Translations under genes and position numbers: made by a program
The notes under the pieces: model-generated
Database searches by the model: none
Told to the model about the DNA's origin: nothing
The model's input: only the letters and a program-made list of their open reading frames with translations
Shown here: piece after piece, positions 52,144-58,982 of the stretch
How the letters are laid out: each line of letters begins with the position of its first letter
Numbering within the stretch: position 1 is the first letter of the stretch
Assembly (NCBI RefSeq): GCF_902499335.1
Contig: NZ_CABVQK010000010.1
Coordinates: 124,001 to 188,000, forward strand
From: Burkholderia lata
GTDB taxonomy: Bacteria; Pseudomonadota; Gammaproteobacteria; Burkholderiales; Burkholderiaceae
Direction of reading: 5' to 3'
DNA length: 64,000 nucleotides

Positions 52144-52316
52144 GTACGTCTCCTTGTCGATCCGGGTGAGCGCGTTGACGCCGGCCCGGCTCCCGTGCTG
52201 CAGGGTTTCGGCCCATTCTACGCTGTAACGCCCGCTGCGCCTGCCACCGCGGGCTGCGATAATCGCGTTCGAACGCAACCGGGCCGCCTCGCGGCCGCGC
52301 ACGAGAGGACATTCGC

Positions 52317-52868
52317 ATGGGCAACCGCTTGAGCAAGATCGCCACGCGCACGGGCGACGATGGCACCACCGGCCTCGGCGACGGCCGGCGCATCGGCAAG
52401 GACGACACGCGGATCGCCGCGATCGGCGACGTCGACGAACTGAACTCGAACCTCGGCGTGCTGCTCGCCGAAACGCTGCCGGACGATATCCGCACGGCGC
52501 TCGTGACGATCCAGCACGACCTGTTCGATCTCGGCGGCGAATTGTGCATTCCAGGCCATACCGTGCTCGACGACACGCATCTCGCGCGTCTCGACCGCTG
52601 GCTCGCCGACTACAACGCGACGCTGCCGCCGCTGAAGGAATTCATCCTGCCGGCCGGCTCGCGCGCGGCGTCGCTCGCACACGTGTGCCGGACTGTCTGC
52701 CGCCGCGCGGAGCGCTCGATCGTCGCGCTCGGGCGCACCGAGACGCTCAATGATGCGCCGCGGCGCTACGTGAACCGGCTGTCGGACCTGTTGTTCGTGC
52801 TGGCGCGCGTGCTGAACCGCACCGACGGCGGCTCGGATGTGTTGTGGGAGCGCGGCCGCGTCCGCTGA
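52317..52868 (+). CDS. PduO-type cob(I)alamin adenosyltransferase
   Basis: A 183-residue trimeric ATR. The N-terminal ATP-binding segment is KIATRTGDDGTTGLGDGRRIGK, with DDTRIAAIGDVDELNSNLG and the C-terminal signature RRAERSIVALGR ... YVNRLSDLLFVLARVLNR. It converts cob(I)alamin to adenosylcobalamin. GAGAGGAC precedes the ATG. It is divergent from the FAD oxidase. No cobalamin riboswitch is visible in the 173 bp upstream. Confidence 0.95.
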   Translation: MGNRLSKIATRTGDDGTTGLGDGRRIGKDDTRIAAIGDVDELNSNLGVLLAETLPDDIRTALVTIQHDLFDLGGELCIPGHTVLDDTHLARLDRWLADYNATLPPLKEFILPAGSRAASLAHVCRTVCRRAERSIVALGRTETLNDAPRRYVNRLSDLLFVLARVLNRTDGGSDVLWERGRVR

Positions 52869-52922
52869 CGATTTGCCCCTTTGGCGCACTGCGACAATTT
52901 GCCCGGGGGGCATCGATTTTTA

Positions 52923-52946
52923 AAGATGTATTGTATGTGCATGTTT
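52923..52946 (+). promoter_or_regulatory. NsrR-like imperfect palindrome upstream of hmp
   Basis: AAGATGTATTGTATGTGCAT followed by GTTT, 14 bp before the hmp ATG. The left half AAGATGTATT matches the NsrR half-site AAGATGYATT; the right half is degenerate. Position and gene (hmp is a standard NsrR target) support it; the sequence match alone is weak. Confidence 0.4.
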
Positions 52947-52960
52947 AACGGAGAACGAAC

Positions 52961-54169
52961 ATGACCCACATCACCGCTGACCAGATGGCTCGCGTGAAGG
53001 CCACTGCCCCTGTCCTCGCCGTGCACGGCGCGACGATCACGAAGCACTTCTACCAGCGCATGTTCGCGCGGCATCCGGAACTGAAGAACCTGTTCAACCA
53101 GACGCACCAGAAGACGGGCAGCCAGCCGGAAACGCTCGCGAAGGCCGTCTACGCGTATGCGGCGAACATCGACAATCTCGGCGCGCTGGGCGGCGCCGTG
53201 ACCAAGATCGCGCACAAGCACGCGAGCCTGAACATCCGCCCCGAGCATTACCCGATCGTCGGCGAGAACCTGCTCGCGTCGATCGTCGAAGTGCTGGGCG
53301 ACGCGGTCGATGCCGACACGCTCGAGGCGTGGCGCGTCGCGTACGGCCAGCTTGCGCAGATCCTGATCGGCGTCGAGGCCGACCTGTATGCGGGCGCCGC
53401 GTGGAGCGGGTTCCGTCCGTTCAAGGTCGAGCGCAAGGTCCGCGAAAGCGACGAGATCACGTCGTTCTACCTGACCCCGGCCGACGGCGGCGCGGCGCCG
53501 ACGTTCGAGCCCGGCCAGTACATCACGGTGAAGCGCTTCGTCGGCGACCTCGGCGTCGACCAGCCGCGCCAGTACAGCCTGTCCGACGCGCCGCACGGCA
53601 AGTGGCTGCGCATCTCGGTGAAGCGTGAAGCCGGCAAGCCGGAAGTCATTCCGGCCGGCAAGGTGTCGACGCTGATGCACGACGGCGTGGAAGAGGGCGC
53701 GATCGTCGAGGTGACCGCGCCGATGGGCGAATTCTCGCTGAAGCGTGGGGTCGAGACGCCGGTCGTGCTGATCTCCGGCGGCGTCGGCATCACGCCGATG
53801 CTGTCGATGGCGTCGACGCTGATCGCCGAGGGCAGCAAGCGCGAAGTGCGGTTCGTCCATGCGTGCCGCTCGGGCGCGGTGCACGCGTTCCGCGACTGGC
53901 TGAACGATACGGTGCGCGACCACGCGAACGTCAAGCGCACGGTGGTGTACGAACTGGTCGGCCCGAACGATCGCGCCGGCATCGACTACGACCTGGAAGG
54001 GCGCCTCACGCCGGAACGCGTGCAGCAATACGCGCTGGTGCCGGACGCCGACTACTACATCTGCGGCCCGATCGGGTTCATGAAGGCGCAGCGTGACGCG
54101 CTCGTCGCGCTCGGCGTCGCGCCGGAGCGCGTGAATACCGAAATCTTCGGTTCGGGCGCGCTCGAGTGA
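52961..54169 (+). CDS. hmp: Flavohaemoglobin (nitric oxide dioxygenase) Hmp
   Basis: A 402-residue cytoplasmic enzyme that converts NO plus O2 to nitrate. It has a globin domain (residues 1-~140; proximal His85 in KIAHKHASL), an FAD-binding ferredoxin-reductase domain (RQYSLSDAP) and an NAD(P)H domain (LISGGVGITPMLSM, then the C-terminal CGPIGFMKAQRDAL). Length and domains match E. coli Hmp. GGAGAAC precedes the ATG. A candidate NsrR site lies upstream and a strong terminator follows. Confidence 0.96.
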   Translation: MTHITADQMARVKATAPVLAVHGATITKHFYQRMFARHPELKNLFNQTHQKTGSQPETLAKAVYAYAANIDNLGALGGAVTKIAHKHASLNIRPEHYPIVGENLLASIVEVLGDAVDADTLEAWRVAYGQLAQILIGVEADLYAGAAWSGFRPFKVERKVRESDEITSFYLTPADGGAAPTFEPGQYITVKRFVGDLGVDQPRQYSLSDAPHGKWLRISVKREAGKPEVIPAGKVSTLMHDGVEEGAIVEVTAPMGEFSLKRGVETPVVLISGGVGITPMLSMASTLIAEGSKREVRFVHACRSGAVHAFRDWLNDTVRDHANVKRTVVYELVGPNDRAGIDYDLEGRLTPERVQQYALVPDADYYICGPIGFMKAQRDALVALGVAPERVNTEIFGSGALE

Positions 54170-54197
54170 TGCACTGGCGGAAAGTCTCCGGCCAATG

Positions 54198-54226
54198 AAA
54201 AAGCCCGGCGCGAGCCGGGCTTTTTT
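54198..54226 (+). terminator. Intrinsic terminator after hmp (bidirectional)
   Basis: An AAGCCCGGC-GCGA-GCCGGGCTT stem flanked by A and T tracts (six Ts), 29 nt after the hmp stop; it also faces the end of vapC. Confidence 0.9.
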
Positions 54227-54240
54227 GTTGCGTGCATGCG

Positions 54241-54630
54241 TCAGGCGCGCAGCATCAGCGTCGCGTGATAGCGCCACACTTTCGGATCGGCGCTGACGAG
54301 CGGCATGCCTTCATGGAGTGCCTGCGCAACCATCACGCGGTCGAACGGATCGGCATGGTCCGGAAAATCGGGCAACGCGGCGACACCTTCGACGTGATCG
54401 CTGCTGATCGGCAACTCCGCAAAACCTGCGAGCCGGAACGCCGAGCGTGCATCGCGCGGATGAACGGGCAGATTGCCTTTGCGGTATTTGATCGCAATTT
54501 CCCAGATGGACGCGGCGCTCACGTACAGCGTGTTTTCGGGATGCTCGATCAACGCGGCCGCGGTCGCTGACAGTTGAGGCGCGCCTTCGGCCGCCCATAG
54601 CGCGATGTGCGTATCGAGCAGCAGCTTCAC
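54241..54630 (-). CDS. vapC: PIN-domain toxin, VapC family
   Basis: A 129-residue PIN-domain ribonuclease, the likely toxin of a type II toxin-antitoxin pair. Acidic active-site residues are in place: Asp6 (MKLLLDTHIALW), Glu44 (SIWEIAIK), Asp94 and Asp97 (HADPFDRVMVAQA) and Asp115 (LVSADPKVW). The DTHIALWAAEG start is typical of the VapC subgroup paired with Phd-type antitoxins. It overlaps the antitoxin gene by 4 nt. The RNA target is unknown. Confidence 0.9.
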   Translation of the reverse strand: MKLLLDTHIALWAAEGAPQLSATAAALIEHPENTLYVSAASIWEIAIKYRKGNLPVHPRDARSAFRLAGFAELPISSDHVEGVAALPDFPDHADPFDRVMVAQALHEGMPLVSADPKVWRYHATLMLRA

Positions 54631-54896
54631 GGCGCGAGTCCCCGTTCCGAACTGGCGTCGAAGTCGGCGGAGATCGATTCGTCGCCGGCATTGAAGGCCT
54701 CGACGGTGGTGGGGATGTTCAGCCCGGCAAGCAACTGACGAGCTGCGCCGATCCGCTTCGGCGCCGCGTAAGGAACGATCCGCGCAACCGGATGTCCGTT
54801 TCGGGCGATCACGACTTCGGATTCGCGTCCCAATTCGAGCGCTTCGACGAGGCTTGAGAGCCGCGACTTGGCATCGTGCATGTTGACGGTCGGCAT
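54627..54896 (-). CDS. vapB: Phd/YefM-type antitoxin (VapB)
   Basis: An 89-residue antitoxin with the Phd fold at the N-terminus (VNMHDAKSRLSSLVEALELGRESEVVIARNGHPVARIVPY), which binds DNA, and a C-terminal part that should wrap the toxin. It is translated first and coupled to vapC through a 4-nt overlap, the common order. The direct repeats just upstream are its likely operator for autorepression. Confidence 0.88.
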   Translation of the reverse strand: MPTVNMHDAKSRLSSLVEALELGRESEVVIARNGHPVARIVPYAAPKRIGAARQLLAGLNIPTTVEAFNAGDESISADFDASSERGLAP

Positions 54897-54910
54897 GATC
54901 GCTCCCGTGA

Positions 54911-54932
54911 TTAGCTAGGCAATGTTAGCTAG
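54911..54932 (-). promoter_or_regulatory. Direct repeats TTAGCTAG upstream of vapBC (candidate operator)
   Basis: Two exact copies of TTAGCTAG at 54911-54918 and 54925-54932 (14-bp period, more than one helical turn), each with a palindromic TAGCTA core, 14 bp before the antitoxin ATG. An additional CTAG half lies at 54934-54937. AT-rich, in line with an antitoxin operator and promoter. Confidence 0.6.
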
Positions 54933-55019
54933 TCTAGCAGAGCGAAACGACGGCCGCACGCTGGCCGCATGGCCAACCCGCCGCCAGGCGGGGTCATGCG
55001 GCCAGCCTGTTTGCGTCCG

Positions 55020-56093
55020 TCAGTTGCCGCTACCGCGCGTGACGCGGCGCGCCTTCACCGATTCCGCGAGGCCTTCGAGCACCTTCACGCTGTCGTCCCA
55101 TGCGATGCACGCATCGGTGATGCTCTGGCCGTAGGTCAGTTCGCAGCCTTCCTTCAGGTCCTGGCGCCCCTCGACGAGATGCGACTCGATCATCACGCCG
55201 ACGATGCGAGCGTCGCCGGCCGCGATCTGGCGGCCGATGTCGGCACAGACGGGGATCTGGTTCTCGTGCTTCTTCGAACTGTTCGCGTGGCTCGCGTCGA
55301 TCATCAGGCGCGCGGCGAGGCCGGCCTTGCCGATGTCCGCGCATGCTGCGTTCACGCTGTCCGCGTCGTAGTTCGGCGCCTTGCCGCCGCGCAGGATCAC
55401 GTGGCAGTCCTCGTTGCCCGCCGTCGACACGATCGCCGAATGGCCGCCCTTCGTCACCGACAGGAAATGGTGCGGCTGCGAGGCGGCCTTGATCGCGTCG
55501 ACCGCGATCTTCACGTTGCCGTCGGTGCCGTTCTTGAAGCCGACCGGGCACGACAGCCCCGACGCGAGTTCGCGGTGCACCTGCGATTCCGTCGTGCGTG
55601 CGCCGATCGCGCCCCACGAGATCAGGTCGGCGATGTATTGCGGGCTGATCATGTCGAGGTATTCGGTCGCGGCCGGCAGCCCCATTTCGTTGATCTGCAG
55701 CAGCAGCTCGCGCGCGGTGCGCAGCCCTTCATTGATCTTGAAGCTGTTGTCGAGGTGCGGATCGTTGATGAGCCCCTTCCAGCCGACCGTCGTGCGCGGC
55801 TTCTCGAAGTACACGCGCATCACGATTTCCAGTTCGCCCTTGAAGCGCTCGCGCTCCTTCACCAGCCGGCCCGCGTACTCGATCGCCGCCTTCGTGTCGT
55901 GGATCGAGCACGGCCCGACCACGACGATCAGCCGGTCGTCCATCCCGTGCAGGATGCGGTGCATCGACTGGCGCGAGTTGTAGATCAGCTCGGACGCGGC
56001 TTCGGAGCACGCGAATTCGCGGATCAGGTGGGCGGGCGGCGTCAGTTCCTTGAGTTCGCGAATGCGGACGTCGTCGGTGTTGTGCGGGGGCAT
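55020..56093 (-). CDS. aroG: 3-deoxy-7-phosphoheptulonate (DAHP) synthase, class I
   Basis: A 357-residue metal-dependent TIM barrel that joins PEP and erythrose-4-phosphate, the first step of aromatic amino-acid synthesis. Signatures: VVVGPCSIHDTKAAIEYA, RVYFEKPRTTVGWKGL, ATEYLDMISPQYIADLISWGAIGARTTESQVHRE, DASHANSSKKHENQ and GVMIESHL. It belongs to the AroF/AroG/AroH group, in which the N-terminal extension and a surface site give feedback inhibition by Phe, Tyr or Trp; which one applies here is not decided. AAAGGAG lies before the ATG. It is preceded by a leader peptide with eight aromatic codons and an attenuator. Confidence 0.96.
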   Translation of the reverse strand: MPPHNTDDVRIRELKELTPPAHLIREFACSEAASELIYNSRQSMHRILHGMDDRLIVVVGPCSIHDTKAAIEYAGRLVKERERFKGELEIVMRVYFEKPRTTVGWKGLINDPHLDNSFKINEGLRTARELLLQINEMGLPAATEYLDMISPQYIADLISWGAIGARTTESQVHRELASGLSCPVGFKNGTDGNVKIAVDAIKAASQPHHFLSVTKGGHSAIVSTAGNEDCHVILRGGKAPNYDADSVNAACADIGKAGLAARLMIDASHANSSKKHENQIPVCADIGRQIAAGDARIVGVMIESHLVEGRQDLKEGCELTYGQSITDACIAWDDSVKVLEGLAESVKARRVTRGSGN

Positions 56094-56110
56094 GCTGTTT
56101 CTCCTTTGTC

Positions 56111-56144
56111 GACCGGAGTAAGTGCTTCAGCACTTGCTCCGGTC
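56111..56144 (-). promoter_or_regulatory. Hairpin immediately upstream of the aroG ribosome binding site
   Basis: GACCGGAGTAAGTGC (56111-56125) and its inverted copy (56130-56144, one mismatch) form a 15-bp stem with a 4-nt loop. It ends 5-6 nt before AAAGGAG on the minus strand. With no U tract it is not a terminator; it could stabilise the mRNA after attenuation or affect ribosome access. Confidence 0.6.
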
Positions 56145-56270
56145 CCATGCAAAGCTGTTGTGGGCGCCGACCAATTACTTCGCGTGCGGCAGATTCATCA
56201 ATTCAAGTGATTCAGTGGTTTCGGTCGGGGCCGCGGGACCGCTGCGACGGTGACCGGGTGGCGAAGGGCG

Positions 56271-56304
56271 AAAAAAAACCGCCGGGTTCGCCGGCGGTTT
56301 TTTC
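56271..56304 (-). terminator. Intrinsic terminator of the aroG leader (attenuator)
   Basis: On the minus strand: AAAAAACCGCCGG, a CGAAC loop, CCGGCGGT and then a run of seven further Ts, 29 nt after the leader peptide stop and 178 nt before the aroG ATG. Its 5' arm (minus-strand CCGCCGGCG, 56289-56297) is complementary to CGCTGGCGG (56347-56355) within the leader ORF, apart from one G-U pair, so formation of the terminator and of that alternative pairing exclude each other. Confidence 0.85.
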
Positions 56305-56332
56305 GGGAATTTCGGTTGCGCTTTACGCGCCA

Positions 56333-56398
56333 TCAACCCTCTCGATCCGCCAGCGGTCTGAGATACCAAAAAAAGTAAAAATAAAACTTGGCGGACAT
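56333..56398 (-). CDS. aroG leader peptide (21 aa, aromatic-rich)
   Basis: A 21-codon ORF beginning MSAK and followed by eight consecutive aromatic codons, FYFYFFWY (residues 5-12), then LRPLADREG and TGA. Four Phe, three Tyr and one Trp codons in a row cannot be chance in a GC-rich genome where TTT and TAT are rare. The codons right after the run (Pro15-Asp18, DNA 56347-56355) encode the strand that pairs with the terminator arm. A stalled ribosome on the aromatic codons would leave that strand free and prevent termination. No strong Shine-Dalgarno is seen, the weakest part of the call. Confidence 0.8.
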   Translation of the reverse strand: MSAKFYFYFFWYLRPLADREG

Positions 56399-56435
56399 GA
56401 CGGAGATTCGGTTCGTCAAAAAAGATGATTCGGAA

Positions 56436-56464
56436 TTTATACCCCGTCGCCGGGCGGCTGGCAA
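56436..56464 (-). promoter_or_regulatory. aroG leader promoter
   Basis: On the minus strand TTGCCA (56464-56459), a 17-bp spacer and TATAAA (56441-56436). Predicted transcription start is about 56428, giving a 5' leader of roughly 30 nt before the leader peptide ATG. Confidence 0.65.
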
Positions 56465-56482
56465 CCGGGAAACGTCGAAAAT

Positions 56483-56526
56483 GCGGACATTCCGCGCGTT
56501 TTCTTCAAAATGCGCGGAATGTCTGC
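56483..56526 (-). terminator. Long hairpin after tldD (probable terminator)
   Basis: A stem of about 20 bp: GCGGACATTCCGCGC (56483-56497) pairs with 56512-56526, with the inner GTTTT/AAAAT pairs extending it to a CTTC loop; one mismatch plus one G-U pair. It starts 12 nt past the tldD stop and is followed on the minus strand by ATTTTC. It separates tldD from the aroG promoter. Confidence 0.6.
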
Positions 56527-56538
56527 GCCGTGATGCGG

Positions 56539-58005
56539 TTATGCCGTACCGCCGACCGTCATCCTGTCGATCCGCAGGGTCGGCTGGCCGACGCCGACCG
56601 GCACGCTCTGGCCTTCCTTGCCGCACACGCCGACACCCGAGTCGAGCGACATGTCGTTGCCGATCATGCTCACATCCTTCAGCGATTCGGGGCCGCTGCC
56701 GATCAGCGTCGCGCCCTTCACCGGGTAGGTGATCTTGCCGTTCTCGATCATGTACGCCTCGGACGCCGAGAACACGAACTTGCCGTTCGTGATGTCGACC
56801 TGGCCGCCGCCGAAGTTCACCGCGTACAGGCCGTTCTTCACCGACGCGATGATTTCCTGCGGATCCTTGTCGCCGTTCAGCATGTACGTGTTCGTCATGC
56901 GCGGCATCGGCAGCGCTGCGTACGACTCGCGGCGTGCGTTGCCCGTGACCGGCATCTTCATCAGGCGTGCGTTCAGCGTGTCCTGGATGTAGCCCTTCAG
57001 GATGCCGTCCTCGATCAGCGTCGTGCACTGCGTCGGGTTGCCTTCGTCGTCGATGTTCAGCGAGCCGCGGCGGTTCGGCAGCGTGCCGTCGTCGACGACG
57101 GTCACGCCCTTCGCGGCAACCCGCTCGCCGATCCGGCCCGCGAATGCCGATGAACCCTTGCGGTTGAAGTCGCCCTCGAGGCCGTGGCCGATCGCTTCGT
57201 GCAGCAGCACGCCCGGCCAGCCCGGCCCGAGCACGACCGTCATCGCGCCGGCCGGCGCGGGGCGTGCGTCGAGGTTCACGAGTGCCGCATGCACGGCGTC
57301 GTCGACGTAGCGCGACAGCACGTCGTCGGTGAAGTAGCCGTAGTCGAAGCGGCCGCCGCCGCCGCCGGAGCCGATCTCGCGGCGGCCGTTCTGCTCGGCG
57401 ATCACCGTGACCGACACGCGCACGAGCGGGCGGATGTCGGCCGCGAGCGCGCCGTCGCTGCGGGCGACCAGCACGACGTCGTATTCGCCGGCGAGGCCCG
57501 CCATCACCTGCGTGATGCGCGGGTCGCGGCCGCGCGCCATCTGCTCGATGCGCTCGAGCAGCTTGACCTTGGCCGTCGCGTCGAGCGACGCGAGCGGATC
57601 GGACGGCAGGTACAGGTCGCGGCCCGAGATGCCCTTCAGCGACGTCGCCGCCTTGATCTTCTGGCGGCCGCCGCCGGCTGCCGCGATTGCCTTGGTGGCA
57701 GCGGCGGCTTGCGCGATGGCTTCCGGCGACAGGTCGTCGGAATACGCGAACGCGGTGCGGTCGCCCGCGACCGCGCGCACGCCGACACCCTGGTCAATGC
57801 TGAAGCTGCCCGATTTGACGATGCCTTCCTCGAGGCTCCACGCTTCGCTGCGGGTCGCCTGGAAGTACAGGTCCGCGTAGTCGACGCGATGCGTGAAGAT
57901 GTCGGCGATCGTTCGCGTGAGCAGGCTTTCGTCGAGGCCGTACGGCGTGAGCAGGATGTCCTTCGCCAGCGCGAGGTTGCGGATGCCGGGTTCGATGATG
58001 TTCAT
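56539..58005 (-). CDS. tldD: Metalloprotease TldD
   Basis: A 488-residue subunit of the TldD/TldE heterodimeric zinc protease, which degrades unfolded peptides, processes microcins and acts with CcdA in some hosts. The HExxxH zinc motif is at residues 269-274 (LLHEAIGHGLEGD), and a conserved C-terminal Cys lies in GVGVCGKEGQ. The start MNIIEPGIRNLALAKDILLTPYGLDE matches E. coli TldD. tldE (pmbA) is not in this window. It follows nit and yhdP on the same strand, and E. coli also has yhdP next to tldD. Confidence 0.95.
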   Translation of the reverse strand: MNIIEPGIRNLALAKDILLTPYGLDESLLTRTIADIFTHRVDYADLYFQATRSEAWSLEEGIVKSGSFSIDQGVGVRAVAGDRTAFAYSDDLSPEAIAQAAAATKAIAAAGGGRQKIKAATSLKGISGRDLYLPSDPLASLDATAKVKLLERIEQMARGRDPRITQVMAGLAGEYDVVLVARSDGALAADIRPLVRVSVTVIAEQNGRREIGSGGGGGRFDYGYFTDDVLSRYVDDAVHAALVNLDARPAPAGAMTVVLGPGWPGVLLHEAIGHGLEGDFNRKGSSAFAGRIGERVAAKGVTVVDDGTLPNRRGSLNIDDEGNPTQCTTLIEDGILKGYIQDTLNARLMKMPVTGNARRESYAALPMPRMTNTYMLNGDKDPQEIIASVKNGLYAVNFGGGQVDITNGKFVFSASEAYMIENGKITYPVKGATLIGSGPESLKDVSMIGNDMSLDSGVGVCGKEGQSVPVGVGQPTLRIDRMTVGGTA

Positions 58006-58091
58006 GCGGATATCGGGGTTTCTCAAAAAGTTGTCGGGTGCTTCTGGGCAGATGGGTTGGCCGCGCGGCGTTTCAAGCGGCGCGGCCGGAT

Positions 58092-58919
58092 TCAGGTCAG
58101 CACGCGGTGCCGCCACGCGGGCAGGCTCTGGCGCACGTCGGCGATGCGCTGCGGATCGATCGCGCCGAGCACGACGCTTGCGCCCACGTCGCAGACCGCG
58201 ACGATCTCGCCCCACGGGTCGATCAGCATGCTGTGGCCCCAGGTGCGCCGGCCGTTCTCGTGCTTGCCGCCTTGCGCGGCCGCGAGCACGTAGCACTGGT
58301 TCTCGACGGCCCGCGCGCGCAGCAGCGTTTCCCAGTGCGCGCGGCCCGTCGTATACGTAAACGCCGACGGTACGACGATCAGCGCGCAGTCGCCCATCCT
58401 GCGATACAGCTCCGGAAAGCGGAGATCGTAACAGACCGACAGGCCGACCCGCCCGAACGGCGCGTCGAACGCGACGACCGTATCGCCCGCGCGGATCGTG
58501 CGCGCCTCGTCGAACGATTCGTCGCCTTTCTCGAAGTTGAACAGGTGGATCTTGTCGTAGCGCGCGGCTTCGTTGCCGGACGGATCGAACACGAGCGTCG
58601 TGTTGAGCACGCGATCGGGCTCCGGCGCCTTCAGCGGCAGCGTGCCGCCGATCACCCAGATGCCGTGGCGACGCGCGGCGTCCGCGAGGAAGTGCTGGAT
58701 CGGGCCGTCCTGGTAGGGTTCGGCGAGCGCGAGCTTGTCGGTGTCGCGGTGGCCCATGAAACAGAAATACTCGGGCAGCAGCACGAGCTGCGCACCTTCG
58801 CCGGCGGCTTCCGCGATCAGGCGGCGCGCCTCGGCGAGATTGCGCGCGACGTCCGGCGTGCTCACCATCTGCAGCGCGGCGACCTGGAAGGGCGTGGCGG
58901 AACGGGTGTGGTCGGTCAT
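58092..58919 (-). CDS. Carbon-nitrogen hydrolase (Nit-type amidase, possibly deaminated glutathione amidase)
   Basis: A 275-residue nitrilase-superfamily amidase. The triad is Glu50 (LVLLPEYFCFMG), Lys123 (RYDKIHLFNFEKGDE) and Cys163 (GLSVCYDLRFPELYR). The CYDLRFPELYR and DKIHLFD-type motifs are those of Nit1/YbeM, which hydrolyse deaminated glutathione, a metabolite repair reaction; omega-amidase activity is the alternative. It is placed between yhdP (63 nt) and tldD (86 nt) on the same strand, so one transcript is likely. Confidence 0.88.
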   Translation of the reverse strand: MTDHTRSATPFQVAALQMVSTPDVARNLAEARRLIAEAAGEGAQLVLLPEYFCFMGHRDTDKLALAEPYQDGPIQHFLADAARRHGIWVIGGTLPLKAPEPDRVLNTTLVFDPSGNEAARYDKIHLFNFEKGDESFDEARTIRAGDTVVAFDAPFGRVGLSVCYDLRFPELYRRMGDCALIVVPSAFTYTTGRAHWETLLRARAVENQCYVLAAAQGGKHENGRRTWGHSMLIDPWGEIVAVCDVGASVVLGAIDPQRIADVRQSLPAWRHRVLT

Positions 58920-58982
58920 CGCAGGATCGGTTGCGTCATAAATGGGGTGCGGCCCGGCACCGTGCGCGGTCCGACGCGCGGC

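Noticed and set aside
52144..52316. Possible cobalamin riboswitch before the adenosyltransferase gene
   Set aside because: No B12-box-like sequence or suitable fold is apparent in the 173 bp available.
56333..57028. 231-codon minus-strand ORF ending with the aroG leader peptide
   Set aside because: Most of it overlaps tldD in another frame and is not protein-like. Only the final 21 codons starting at the ATG at 56398 are supported.
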